From NCBI GenBank assembly GCA_964559355.1, contig CAZLHQ010000009.1:1-42908 (forward strand): 42,908 nt of DNA, written 5' to 3'. The notes under the pieces are model-generated. The model saw only the letters and a program-made list of their open reading frames with translations, was not told the origin of the DNA and did no database searches. Numbering within the stretch: position 1 is the first letter of the stretch; each line of letters starts with the position of its first letter. Below, in pieces: positions 26,868 to 37,173 of this stretch. The DNA is from JAEUMD01 sp964559355. Its GTDB lineage: Bacteria; Pseudomonadota; Alphaproteobacteria; Rhizobiales; Hyphomicrobiaceae. The position numbers and the translations under genes were made by a program.

Positions 26868-27704
26868 TCAACGCAGCTTTTCGGCCATCACCGCGATGGT
26901 GCGGGCATAGACGTCGGCCTTGTTCCAGTCCTTGATGACGCCGTAGTTGGCGGTGCCGGGCCCCCACGACGCGCCGCGCTGCCAGCCATGACCCTTCATG
27001 AAGTTGGCGGTGGAGGCGAGGATGTCGGGCACCGTGTGGACCAGATCGCGGCGGCCGTCTCCGTTGAAATCGACCGCGTACTTGTCATAGGAACCGGGCA
27101 GGAACTGCACCTGGCCGATTTCGCCCGCCCAGCCGCCGCGCATCTGCTCCGGACTCATGTCACCCTTCTGTACGATGCGCAGCGCCGCCATCAGATGCCC
27201 GGTGAAGAATTCCGAGCGGCGGCAATCATAGGCGAGCGTGGCAATCGAACGGATGATCGAATACTTGCCGGCGCCATCGGCGCCGAAGTTGGTCTCCAAT
27301 CCCCAGATCGAAACCAGGATCTGCGGCGGCACGCCATAGCGCTTCTCGATCGAGGCGAGCACACCGGCATGCGTTTTCATTTTGGCGCGCGCCTTGTCGA
27401 GCAGATAGGAACCGACGCGGCGTGCGTAGAAATCTTCAAACGAGAGCTTGAACGACTTCTGCGAGCGATCGCGGCCGATGACGCCGGAATCGTAGGTGAC
27501 GCCCGCAAGCGCACGATCGATGGTCGACTGCGAGATGCCGGACGATTTGGCGCGCCCCTTGAAATCCTGCAGCCAGGCGGAAAAGCCCGCGGCGTTGTTG
27601 CCGCAGGGCGCAGCTTGGGCCGTGGCCGAGCCGATCATGGCAGCCGCCATTGCAACAGCAAGAGATGCCGCGATGGGCTTCATGATGGCCTTGTTGGTTC
27701 GCAT
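26868..27704 (-). CDS. Lytic murein transglycosylase (MltB/SLT_2 family)
   Basis: A 278-residue exported enzyme that cleaves the glycan strands of peptidoglycan to 1,6-anhydro products. Residues 1-32 form the signal peptide (ending ATAQAAP). The SLT_2 domain follows: YGVPPQILVSIWGLETNFG with the catalytic Glu in GLETNFG, then GEIGQVQFLPGSY, FNGDGRRDLVHTVPDILAS and GWQRGASWGPG. The length is typical of rhizobial relatives, which lack the C-terminal peptidoglycan-binding domain of longer members. The start follows AAGG with about 9-base spacing. It is convergent with the channel gene and ends at the terminator at 26795-26835. Confidence 0.93.
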   Translation of the reverse strand: MRTNKAIMKPIAASLAVAMAAAMIGSATAQAAPCGNNAAGFSAWLQDFKGRAKSSGISQSTIDRALAGVTYDSGVIGRDRSQKSFKLSFEDFYARRVGSYLLDKARAKMKTHAGVLASIEKRYGVPPQILVSIWGLETNFGADGAGKYSIIRSIATLAYDCRRSEFFTGHLMAALRIVQKGDMSPEQMRGGWAGEIGQVQFLPGSYDKYAVDFNGDGRRDLVHTVPDILASTANFMKGHGWQRGASWGPGTANYGVIKDWNKADVYARTIAVMAEKLR

Positions 27705-28210
27705 GTGACGCTACCTTTCTCGAACCCCTTGTGCGGCCCGCCGAGTCTGACGCTGCCAACCCCAGGCTGCGCACCCGCGCAGCCCGAGAGCCTGATCGTC
27801 TGAGATGGAAACGCGAGCGTTTTCATCGAAGGCGTGAATCAGACTCTCAATCAAGTGCTTGGAGCAGGCCACCATGGCAGGAGGCGTTTCCCTGTAAGTT
27901 GAACCTGCTCTAGCAACTGTCCGCCCTCGCCTCAACCCGCATGCGCGCACCTGCCGCTGCTGCTGCTGGCTCAGCACGCACTTGGCTGGAACGAAAGGCG
28001 ACCCCCATCCTGTGAAGGTCAAGTCGCCGATTGGCAGCAATTTTGTAGCGCCGATAGCCCAGCCGGCCCCTTCGCGCAGCAATTCATTAATCAATCCAAT
28101 CAGTCAACCAAGTGCATTTCAATCGATCTTAATCAGTATACTTCTAAGACTATCGAGCACATCAAGTTCAGCCGCGGACGGCTGGTCTAAACAACGACTG
28201 AAGGTTGCGA
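27705..28210. other. Divergent intergenic region with a repeat
   Basis: About 500 bases between the transglycosylase and TadG-like genes. The left half contains dispersed repeat copy 2. The right part (28080-28200) is distinctly A/T-rich and is the likely promoter of the TadG-like gene, though I see no consensus boxes. Confidence 0.5.
27787..27870 (-). repeat. Dispersed intergenic repeat, copy 2
   Basis: Read on the minus strand it carries GAGAGTCTGATTCACGCC, then CTTCGATG, then CATCTCAGACGATCAGGCTC, colinear with copy 1 at 16167-16250 with only scattered mismatches between the blocks. Confidence 0.75.
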
Positions 28211-29488
28211 ATGACCGATCGATGCATCCACTCATATGCGGTTAGGCGGCTGGCGCGTGCGCTTGCGGTGATGTCGCGGGCTCGTGACCGGTTCGGACCT
28301 GCGTCACGCGGCAGCACCGCCATCATGTTCGGGCTCGCCGCTACTGTTCTGTTCGGGTTCGCGGGCTTGGCCGTGGATTATACGCGCGGTGTACGCGTGC
28401 AGAACCTGTTGCAGCTGTCGCTGGATGCTGCTGTTCTCGCGGCGGTCCAAGCGAATGAGCAGAGCGCCGCGGAAGTCACATTCCAGAACTTCGTTGCAAC
28501 GAAAAACAGCTTGTTTCCGGGCGCCATCGACGCGGCCGTCGTATCGTTCGACGGAGAGACGCTGGTGGGGCGTGCGTCAGTGGCGATGCCGACGACGATC
28601 GGTGCAATCGTTGGTCCGCGGGAAATGATGGTCGAGGTTCGCTCGAGCGCACGACGCGCACCCCGCTATCAGGAGCTTTATTTTGCCGTCGACCTGTCGG
28701 GCTCGCTCGGCATGGGCGCAACCGAGGCGGACCGCAATGCGCTCGAGAAGTTGACGCAGCCTTACGTTGGCGCATTCTACGGCAACAAATTGCCGCAAGG
28801 CTGCGCCTTCGGTTGTCATCGGCGCGAAGGGTGGGAGCCGGACGGCAAGACGGTCTATCAGATCGCACGCGAGGCCGGCATCAAACTGCGCGAGGATGAG
28901 CTCATCCGCCAGTTCGACGGTCTGGTCGATATGTTGCTCGACTCCACCGACGAGGCTGTACAAAAGGGGATGCGGAAAATCTCGGTGATCGCCTTCTCGA
29001 ACTGGGCGACGCAACTGATCGCTCCTTCGGATTCAAGGGACTCGGTCAAGTCGGTCCTCGCCAACTTCCCGACTGGCGACCGATTCGAAACAAACTACGC
29101 GACCGCCTTCGACGAGTTCAAAAACCGACTGGGAACCCAGGGAGACGGCTCGAAGTCGAATCCGAATAAGATGCTCATCCTCATCACGGACGGCATCGAG
29201 TCGCGCGACGCCTTCTTCGCGCAACGCTCAATCGATCAATCACTGTGCTCCTCGATCAAGAACAGCGGGTTTCAGTTGGCAATCGTTGAGCTGAAATACC
29301 CCAAGCTGGTCGACAACGCGCTTTATACCGATACGGTACAGCCCGTGGAGACGACCATCAGCCCCGGAATGGAACAGTGCGCATCGCCTGGCTGGTATTT
29401 CCAGGCAATCGATCACGACAATGTTCCCGTCAAGTTCGCCGAGCTCAAGGACCGGATCGCCCACTACGTCGCGCATCTCGTGCGCTGA
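28211..29488 (+). CDS. TadG-like pilus/surface protein with von Willebrand A domain
   Basis: A 425-residue protein with a TadE/TadG-type N-terminus: a basic stretch, then a hydrophobic helix (about residues 35-58, STAIMFGLAATVLFGFAGLA) followed by VDYTRGVRVQNLLQLSLDAA. A von Willebrand type A domain starts at about residue 155 with the metal-site motif DLSGS and includes MLILITDG. Four or more cysteines (GCAFGCH, LCSS, QCASPGW) suggest disulfides in the periplasm. TadG proteins are accessory minor pilins of the Flp/Tad apparatus, but no other tad gene lies nearby, so a stand-alone role is possible. The start is the ATG 6 bases behind AAGG; an upstream TTG is less likely. Confidence 0.82.
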   Translation: MTDRCIHSYAVRRLARALAVMSRARDRFGPASRGSTAIMFGLAATVLFGFAGLAVDYTRGVRVQNLLQLSLDAAVLAAVQANEQSAAEVTFQNFVATKNSLFPGAIDAAVVSFDGETLVGRASVAMPTTIGAIVGPREMMVEVRSSARRAPRYQELYFAVDLSGSLGMGATEADRNALEKLTQPYVGAFYGNKLPQGCAFGCHRREGWEPDGKTVYQIAREAGIKLREDELIRQFDGLVDMLLDSTDEAVQKGMRKISVIAFSNWATQLIAPSDSRDSVKSVLANFPTGDRFETNYATAFDEFKNRLGTQGDGSKSNPNKMLILITDGIESRDAFFAQRSIDQSLCSSIKNSGFQLAIVELKYPKLVDNALYTDTVQPVETTISPGMEQCASPGWYFQAIDHDNVPVKFAELKDRIAHYVAHLVR

Positions 29489-29557
29489 GGCGCAGCAAGG
29501 CGATGGACGGCCATCAAGCAGACATCAACGGCCGTCGATAACCATGGGTCGAGCCGG

Positions 29558-29616
29558 CCTCAGTTGGCCCCTTCGAGCAGACGCCGCGCGATCACTTGAG
29601 CCTGGATTTCCGCCGC
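29558..29616. repeat. Orphan copy of the mcd 3' end (left repeat)
   Basis: This 59-bp stretch matches 30319-30377, the last codons and stop of mcd, with three mismatches, all at synonymous third codon positions. Read on the minus strand it still encodes EIQAQVIARRLLEGAN and a stop. Homology stops abruptly at 29616. With its partner it brackets the toxin-antitoxin pair. Confidence 0.85.
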
Positions 29617-29700
29617 ACGGATTTGCCAGCGCCATTGTCGGACCCTTGCATCCTAGGCGGCGACGCCGGATACTGGATGCATGCTCAGGAGATCCTTTGG

Positions 29701-29931
29701 ATGACCGATCAGCCGCGAATCATACTTGATCCCGACGTACTCGCCGGCAAGCCCGTGGTGCGCGGCACACGACTTTCGGTCGAGTTCGTGATCGGCCTCA
29801 TGGCAGACGGTTGGAGCGAGGCCGACGTCCTCACCAATTATCCCGGCCTCACGCATGAGGACATTGTCGCGTGCTTCGCCTATGCCCGCGACGTGCTGCG
29901 TTCCGAGAAGGTCTTCCCGAGCGCGGCCTGA
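29701..29931 (+). CDS. DUF433 family antitoxin
   Basis: A 76-residue protein with the DUF433 signature ILDPDVLAGKPVVRGTRL, then GWSEADVLTNYPGLTHEDI and CFAYARDVL. This small helix-turn-helix-like family is the usual partner of DUF5615 nuclease-like toxins. The ATG at 29701 was chosen because AGGAG lies 8 bases ahead; the frame is open back to 29596. Only one base separates its stop from the next start (TGAGATG), so the two are one operon. Neutralising and repressing roles are inferred from the family. Confidence 0.85.
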   Translation: MTDQPRIILDPDVLAGKPVVRGTRLSVEFVIGLMADGWSEADVLTNYPGLTHEDIVACFAYARDVLRSEKVFPSAA

Positions 29932-29932
29932 G

Positions 29933-30298
29933 ATGCGGTTTCTGGCAAACGAGAATTTTCCAGGCACGGCTGTGGTGGCCCTACTGGACGCGGGCCATGA
30001 TGTTGCATGGGTGCGCCGCGATGATCCCGCGCTGAAATACCCGCATGTCTTGGCATGGGCAATACGCGAACACCGCATATTGGTAACGTTCGACAAAGAT
30101 TTCGGCGAACTGGCATGCAGGGCGGCTCTTCCCGCAGCGTGCGGAATCATTCTGCTGCGCATCCCGATGCCCGCCCCCGATATCGCCGGCGCAGTGATTG
30201 CGGCTCGAATTTGCGCCAGAAATGACTGGGCAGGTCATTTTTCCGTTATCGAGCCCACTCGCGTGCGCATGCGGGCACTCGATGGGCCGACATCTTGA
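29933..30298 (+). CDS. DUF5615 PIN-like toxin
   Basis: A 121-residue protein of the DUF5615 family, related to PIN-domain RNases of type II toxin-antitoxin systems. Seen: FLANENFPG at the start (where many members have an Asp, here Asn), GHDVAWVR, then VTFDKDFGEL, the second acidic cluster. The start follows directly on the antitoxin stop. The gene ends 22 bases before the mcd stop codon, and the two genes converge. Confidence 0.85.
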   Translation: MRFLANENFPGTAVVALLDAGHDVAWVRRDDPALKYPHVLAWAIREHRILVTFDKDFGELACRAALPAACGIILLRIPMPAPDIAGAVIAARICARNDWAGHFSVIEPTRVRMRALDGPTS

Positions 30299-30320
30299 CG
30301 ATGCGTAACGAAAGGGTGCC

Positions 30321-32000
<1,680 letters not shown>

Positions 32001-32171
32001 AACGGCAATCTCCAGTGAGACGAGGGTCAATCGGTTCCGTGCCGCCGGCAGGTGCGCCGCAGCATCGCTTTCGCGCGCACCATAATCACCTGCGAGGCAG
32101 AGGAAAACCGCTTTCGAGAGCAACTTTCTGGTAGGCCCGGCCGGTCGCCAGGTACGGCCTCACCATCACGC

Positions 32172-32225
32172 GAGCCTGATCGTCTGAGATGGGCACGCCG
32201 GGCGTCGGCGTCGAGGCCATGAACG
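32172..32225 (-). repeat. Dispersed intergenic repeat, copy 3 (diverged)
   Basis: Starts with GAGCCTGATCGTCTGAGATGG, shared exactly with copy 2, and remains colinear with it (ACGC, GCGT, TCGA and GTGAA-like blocks) with many substitutions. It lies in the 260-base gap between mcd and the helix-hairpin-helix gene. Confidence 0.6.
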
Positions 32226-32259
32226 GTTGCAGCACCTGTGGACGACGATACCCCGGGGA

Positions 32260-34644
32260 TCACGCCCCCGTCAGAGCCTTCAGGAAGCGGCGCACCCGGC
32301 CCTGCTGCTCCGGCTCCGGCAGTGCAGCCTGCCCGGTCGCCTGCTGCGCAGGACCAGTGGCATTGACCGCCCCGGAATCCTCGGGCAACGCCGTATCCTC
32401 CGGCCCCCAAGCCCGCCCATCGCGGACGATTTCGACGCTCGCCTCCTCGACCCGGCCTCGGTAGGCGGCGTAGTCGTCCACGTTCGGATCCACCTCCTCG
32501 GGGGCGGCATCGGCAATGTCGGCAACTGGCGGTGGCGTATGTGCTTGATCATGCGCCTCGCGCATAACGATCTTGACTTCAGCCTCGCCGACGACCGTGC
32601 GCACCAATGGGTGCCCGGTGAGGTGCCCGGTCGGCCTGCGCCCCACCGCGCCGGGACGCTGCCGCAAAGACAGTGACGCCGCCTCGAGCTCAATGGCGGT
32701 GATGCGGTCCGCGATCGTCCACGCAGGGCCGACAGCGGTCGCAGCGGGCGACTCGTCGTCACCGGCATGTCGGACTTGTGTTTGTTCGACCGGATCGGAT
32801 TGGGCATGCGTGATCTCAGGCACCGCGACCTGCGACGACGATGGATGCTCGGACATCCATGCTGCGATCTGCTCGATGACACGATGATGCGGTGTCGATA
32901 CTGACGAGGGCGGCTCGTCAAACACAAACGGTTCCGCAGGCTCGATCAAATCGACAACGGACTCGTCGACAAAAGCGTGCACGGCCGCGTCTTCGTTGTT
33001 TGCCGTCGAAAGCTCCGGCACAGGAAGTAATTCTATTGCTGGTTCTGCTACTGGATCTGGTTCTGCTTTTAGTTCCGCTACTGGCTCGGCTTCGGCCCCA
33101 GCCTCCGCTTCAACCTCTGCATCCGCTTCAACCTCTGAGTCCGCTTCCGTTTCAGCCCCAACCTCCGCTTCGGCTTGCGCGCTTTCCATCGGCACAGCCG
33201 GCAAATCGTGCACCCCGTCATCCACCGGCGGCGCCGCGTGTGGGGCCGCATGCTGGGCGAGCCACGCCGCGAACGAATCGTCGCGCGTATTTCGGCTGTG
33301 GGGGCGCGAGACCAGGGCATGCAACTCCCCGCGCGCGATACGTGCGGCGTAATCGGTTTGGCCGCCACGCGCCAGGACGGCCGCCTGCTCGATCCAGCCG
33401 TCGCGCGAAATGTCCGCCATCACCTGTGCCTGCGCGAGCGCCATTGTTGCTGAGCGAACATCCGATGCATGCCAAACCGCAATCTGCGCAAAGCGCGTCA
33501 CGTTCAAGCCTGCCAGCACCGAATGAGCGTCGGCATCGATACCGCGCACCCGCGTCAGATCATCATTGGTTGCGGGGCTGTTTGCGTCGGCGGTATTAGC
33601 GTCGGCAACAACGGTAATCTCAGCCGCGACCGGCGCAAGCGACGTTACCTCCGGCGACGGCATCCGCAATCGATCGGCGATGCGCAACGCCGCGGCCCGC
33701 ACCACATCGCTCGTGGCTGATGTTGGCCCAGGCGACGCAGGATCACCCGTCGTAGCGCCGTTTGGCGGATCTTCGTGCGCGGCTTCGCCCTTCGCATCGT
33801 CGGCGCAGGTTTGCTCGCCTGCATAGTGGATGACCCTTGGCTCATCGCCAGGATTGGCCTGCGGCTTACTTTGGCTTTCTATCTGCCGGCGGGCGACGTC
33901 GGCGGCAATCGTGCGGGCCACGGCCGCGATGTCTGCTTGCATCGCCAATGAGAGTGCCGCTGCGGGCTCCGCGCCACGTTCGGCGTCGGACGCAGGTCGC
34001 GGCAGCGCAGGTCCCTCGGCTACCCTGTGCAACTGCGGCGCACGCGCTCGTTGCTTCAACGCCAGAACCGCGGCCTGCTCGATCCAATTTTCCTGACTGA
34101 TGCGACGGCCGAGCCCCAGGGCCACAGCCAGCGAGCGCACATCGGCAGCACCGAATGCCGCCATTTGCGCAAACGAACGCACCCCGCGCGCCACCAGCGC
34201 TACCGCCAAGGCGCGATCGATTCGACGGATGCGGGTGAGATCGTCAGGCGCTGCGTTCGCCGACTGATCCGCCGCCACGTCGCGATGACCAGGCAACGCA
34301 TCGTGAATGGTTGCCGACCGTGAGACGCCGCCGCCTATCCCCGAAAGTTCTCCCGTCTTCGTCGCGTCATCACCGACAGATGAACGCGCCGCGCTTTTAT
34401 CTTGAAGCTTGGCAATTGCCAGCACCACATTGCGGTGCGCATCATAGTCCGGATTGCCGGAAAATTGTCGCTCCAGATCGTCGCGGCGGCGAGCGTGCTC
34501 TGCAAAGCTGGCTGCGTCGGCAGGTGCCGGCTCCTGATCGAGTTGACACAACTCCAGCCAAGCGGGGTGGCGCGCAAGCAAGCCGTTGAGGCGTGCGCGC
34601 TCCTCATCAAGCCGGATAAGCTGTTGGGCGAGTTCGGTCGTCAT
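32260..34644 (-). CDS. Two-copy helix-hairpin-helix protein with an acidic repeat region
   Basis: A 794-residue protein I cannot name. An N-terminal helical segment (1-60, with EERARLNGLLARHP) precedes two copies of a helix-hairpin-helix-like domain at about 134-200 and 361-430, both with DDLTRIRxID, (V/T)RFAQxA, DVRSxxxAL and WIEQAAVLA. The same fold type occurs at the end of some NADH dehydrogenase subunit E homologues, where it is presumed to bind nucleic acid or protein. Long disordered stretches separate the copies, and about 488-541 is a Glu/Ala repeat (EVEADAEVEAEAGAE). The C-terminus is basic (QGRVRRFLKALTG). The ATG at 34644 has no clear ribosome binding site; an upstream TTG is the alternative. 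Function unknown. Confidence 0.7.
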   Translation of the reverse strand: MTTELAQQLIRLDEERARLNGLLARHPAWLELCQLDQEPAPADAASFAEHARRRDDLERQFSGNPDYDAHRNVVLAIAKLQDKSAARSSVGDDATKTGELSGIGGGVSRSATIHDALPGHRDVAADQSANAAPDDLTRIRRIDRALAVALVARGVRSFAQMAAFGAADVRSLAVALGLGRRISQENWIEQAAVLALKQRARAPQLHRVAEGPALPRPASDAERGAEPAAALSLAMQADIAAVARTIAADVARRQIESQSKPQANPGDEPRVIHYAGEQTCADDAKGEAAHEDPPNGATTGDPASPGPTSATSDVVRAAALRIADRLRMPSPEVTSLAPVAAEITVVADANTADANSPATNDDLTRVRGIDADAHSVLAGLNVTRFAQIAVWHASDVRSATMALAQAQVMADISRDGWIEQAAVLARGGQTDYAARIARGELHALVSRPHSRNTRDDSFAAWLAQHAAPHAAPPVDDGVHDLPAVPMESAQAEAEVGAETEADSEVEADAEVEAEAGAEAEPVAELKAEPDPVAEPAIELLPVPELSTANNEDAAVHAFVDESVVDLIEPAEPFVFDEPPSSVSTPHHRVIEQIAAWMSEHPSSSQVAVPEITHAQSDPVEQTQVRHAGDDESPAATAVGPAWTIADRITAIELEAASLSLRQRPGAVGRRPTGHLTGHPLVRTVVGEAEVKIVMREAHDQAHTPPPVADIADAAPEEVDPNVDDYAAYRGRVEEASVEIVRDGRAWGPEDTALPEDSGAVNATGPAQQATGQAALPEPEQQGRVRRFLKALTGA

Positions 34645-34773
34645 CGCTGCAAACAATAGCCCGAGCGGTATGTCACTTGAAGTGCTTACGGCGGCTGCCG
34701 AAGCAGTCCGCGAAGATAAATCAAGCAGGCGAATTTAGGCCGGGGCACGACATTGCTGCCGAGGTGCACTCTG

Positions 34774-35655
34774 TCACCCCCGTTTCAGCACGCCGATCAT
34801 GGCGACCGCCAGCATCACCAGCAACACGCCGACTCCCTGCACCAAGGAGAGCCGCTCGCCGAACAGTGCCCAAGCCATCAGCGCGGTGGTCGCCGGCACC
34901 AGATAGAACAGGCTCGTCACCCGCGAAACGGCGCTGGCTCGGATCATCATGAGCAAAAGACCGATGGCGCCAAGCGACAGCACCACCACCAGCCACGCCA
35001 GCGCCAGCACGAACTCACGCGTCCAATCGATCACCATCGTCTCGCTCGCCGCGGCGAGTGGCAACGCAACGGCGATGGCGCCGAGGTATTGAAAGAAAGC
35101 CAGCTTGGCGAGATCGCCCGAATGGCCGCGCGCCTTCTGATAAAGCGTGCCGAGCGTTATACCGAGCAATCCGGCGATGGCCGCGACGATGGCGCTGCCG
35201 CCGAGCACGTCGGCGCTACCCGCGACCGCGCCCGAAGCCGCGATCAGCTTGGGCGCCAGCACCAGCGCCGCGCCGGCAAGTCCCACCATGACACCCAACC
35301 AGTGGCGGGCACTCAACTGCTCGCCCAGCAAAGGCGCCGCAAGTAGCGAGGTCAGCAGGGGCTGCAGACAGACGAGAATGGCGACGACGCCGGCCGGCAT
35401 ACCGAGCCGCAGCGCCCACAACACGCCACCGATATAGACGGTATGGATCAACGCACCGGTCACCGCGGCATCGAGTGCCTCACGCGCGCTCGGCCGAATG
35501 CCGCGCATCATCAGGGGCGAAAGCAACAGCGCTGCAAGCGCGAAACGCAAGGCAAGCAGCGTGAACGGCTCGGCGTGCTCACCAGCGATCTTGGAGCCGA
35601 TGAAGCCCGTCGACCAGAGCAATACGAACAGCAGGGGAGCAAGGCGAAGCAGCAT
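34774..35655 (-). CDS. EamA/DMT-family transporter
   Basis: A 293-residue membrane protein with ten predicted helices in two five-helix halves, typical of the drug/metabolite transporter superfamily (EamA). The first half starts LLRLAPLLFVLLWSTGFIGSKIA with FTLLALRFALAALLL; the second contains LGTLYQKARG, and the end LVPATTALMAWALFGERLSLVQGVGVLLV is the family signature. Such proteins usually export amino acids or other small metabolites. The frame is open far upstream to 35898, but only the ATG at 35655 gives a normal N-terminus. Substrate is unknown. Confidence 0.9.
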   Translation of the reverse strand: MLLRLAPLLFVLLWSTGFIGSKIAGEHAEPFTLLALRFALAALLLSPLMMRGIRPSAREALDAAVTGALIHTVYIGGVLWALRLGMPAGVVAILVCLQPLLTSLLAAPLLGEQLSARHWLGVMVGLAGAALVLAPKLIAASGAVAGSADVLGGSAIVAAIAGLLGITLGTLYQKARGHSGDLAKLAFFQYLGAIAVALPLAAASETMVIDWTREFVLALAWLVVVLSLGAIGLLLMMIRASAVSRVTSLFYLVPATTALMAWALFGERLSLVQGVGVLLVMLAVAMIGVLKRG

Positions 35656-36022
35656 AAGGCCAGCGAGGATGTGAGTGATTGTGTGGCGGCGCGACCCGCG
35701 GCGAACTGGCGAGCCAGAGAGGTGCGCCCCTTGTGCGCCAACCGCACCCCAAGAGCAATCGCCAACCCGTCCACGTGAGGCCGCCCGTGCCATGCCGCCC
35801 TTCGCCGCCCCCTGTGTCACCACCGCCGGCTGCAACATCGGGCCATCGGGACGGCGCAAGGTTGCATGCGCCGCCGCCCCTTGCGACACTCTGCACACGA
35901 AGTCTATGTGTTGCCTTAAGGCACTTTAAAGCTCGGGCTTACAGGGTTAGAGCACGATGCGGCATAGGCACCGGACCGAGCGAGAGCTGGCCTCTCCGGG
36001 CGATCCCTGTTTGGACAATGGC
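35656..36022. other. Divergent intergenic region
   Basis: Between the EamA gene (minus) and the YihY gene (plus). GC-rich frames cross it, extending both genes upstream, but the implied N-termini do not match family members. Promoters for both must lie here; none is clear to me. Confidence 0.4.
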
Positions 36023-36901
36023 ATGAACGGACACCGACCTCTCCTCACCGCCATCTACCGCCTTTATGAGCACTCCGGCTTTTCGATGGCCGGAGCCGTG
36101 GCCTATGCGTTCGTCGTCTCGCTGTTTCCGTTCTGTATCTTCCTTGGCGCCGTCGCCAGCGTGTTCGGCGGCCGCGAGCTGGCCCAGCATGCCATCGACG
36201 GGCTGTTCAAGATCATGCCGCCCGCGGTTGCCGGCACCCTTGCGCCGCAGGTCGAGAACCTGATGGGCTCGACCCGCATCGACCTGCTTACCGTTGGCGG
36301 CGGCATCGCGCTGTTTTTCGCCACCAGTGCGGTGGAAACGCTGCGTGCCGCCCTGAATGGCGCCTATCGACAGCAGGAAACGCGCTCCTATCCCTATTCG
36401 CTGACGCTATCGATGTTGTTCGTGATGGTTTCGGCGGTCTCGACATTGGTTCTGACGTGGGCCGTCGTCGTCGGCCCGGCGCTTGCCCAACGGTTCGAGC
36501 CCGCCTGGGTCAAGGATCTGCTCGACCTCAACTGGCTCAGCTCCACATGGCTCACCGCCACATCTCGCTATGCCATCGCTGCGTTGGTGCTGGTGGCCCA
36601 GTTGCTGGTGCTGCATCTGTGGATCGCAGCCGGCAAGCGCCGCTTCGCCGATGTGTGGCCGGGCGTGGCGCTTTCGACGCTGCTGTGGCTTGCCGCCGGC
36701 GCGCTCTATTCGCATTACCTCGCCTTTTCGGACTACACGCGATTCTATGCCGGCCTGTCGCAGATCATGGTGGCGCTGATCTTCTTCCAGGTCACAGCGG
36801 TCATCATACTGCTCGGCGCCGAGCTCAATCGCGGCATCATGGAAATCAAGAAGATGAACCTCAATGGGGACATCGCCACGCTTCCAGGGGTCGAGGGCTA
36901 G
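36023..36901 (+). CDS. YihY/BrkB family membrane protein
   Basis: A 292-residue protein with six predicted membrane helices and family segments: MAGAVAYAFVVSLFPFCIFLGAVAS near the N-terminus, LFFATSAVETLRAALNGAYR in the middle, LYSHYLAFSDYTRFYAGLSQIMVALIFF and VIILLGAELNRGIME at the end. The family was once called ribonuclease BN/BrkB but is an integral membrane protein, possibly a transporter, of unknown substrate. The start MNGHRPLL is chosen by comparison with the family; the frame is open 66 bases further. Confidence 0.9.
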   Translation: MNGHRPLLTAIYRLYEHSGFSMAGAVAYAFVVSLFPFCIFLGAVASVFGGRELAQHAIDGLFKIMPPAVAGTLAPQVENLMGSTRIDLLTVGGGIALFFATSAVETLRAALNGAYRQQETRSYPYSLTLSMLFVMVSAVSTLVLTWAVVVGPALAQRFEPAWVKDLLDLNWLSSTWLTATSRYAIAALVLVAQLLVLHLWIAAGKRRFADVWPGVALSTLLWLAAGALYSHYLAFSDYTRFYAGLSQIMVALIFFQVTAVIILLGAELNRGIMEIKKMNLNGDIATLPGVEG

Positions 36902-37173
36902 CTGCACCGGCTGCCGCCGCATACCGCCAATGCGGCAGAATTTGGGACGACCAATTTTTCATTCGCATTGCGTGCCCGCCGACGGAACCGCGCCGCTGTC
37001 GCGTTGATAAGAACGATTGACGCGATGAGAACCATCAAGCGTGCATCGACATGGCCAACCCGCTACGATACGTGGCATTCGTGTCAGCGATAGGCCCGAA
37101 GACGTCACGAAACCGTTGTGTTGCGAAGCGATGCCACACAACAAGCAGCCGGCGCGAGTGAGAGTTGGGATCC

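Noticed and set aside
25462..26910. Plus-strand second frame of about 480 codons overlapping the channel gene
   Set aside because: It is very Arg-rich and domain-less, whereas the other frame encodes the binding-protein/channel fusion.
29489..30320. Remnant of an insertion sequence or prophage around the toxin-antitoxin pair
   Set aside because: No transposase, integrase or terminal inverted repeats are visible; only the 59-bp direct duplication supports insertion, so no mobile element type is assigned.
36905..36945. Inverted repeat CTGCCGC/GCGGCAG after the YihY gene, considered as a terminator
   Set aside because: The loop is long (about 14 bases) and there is no T run after the stem.
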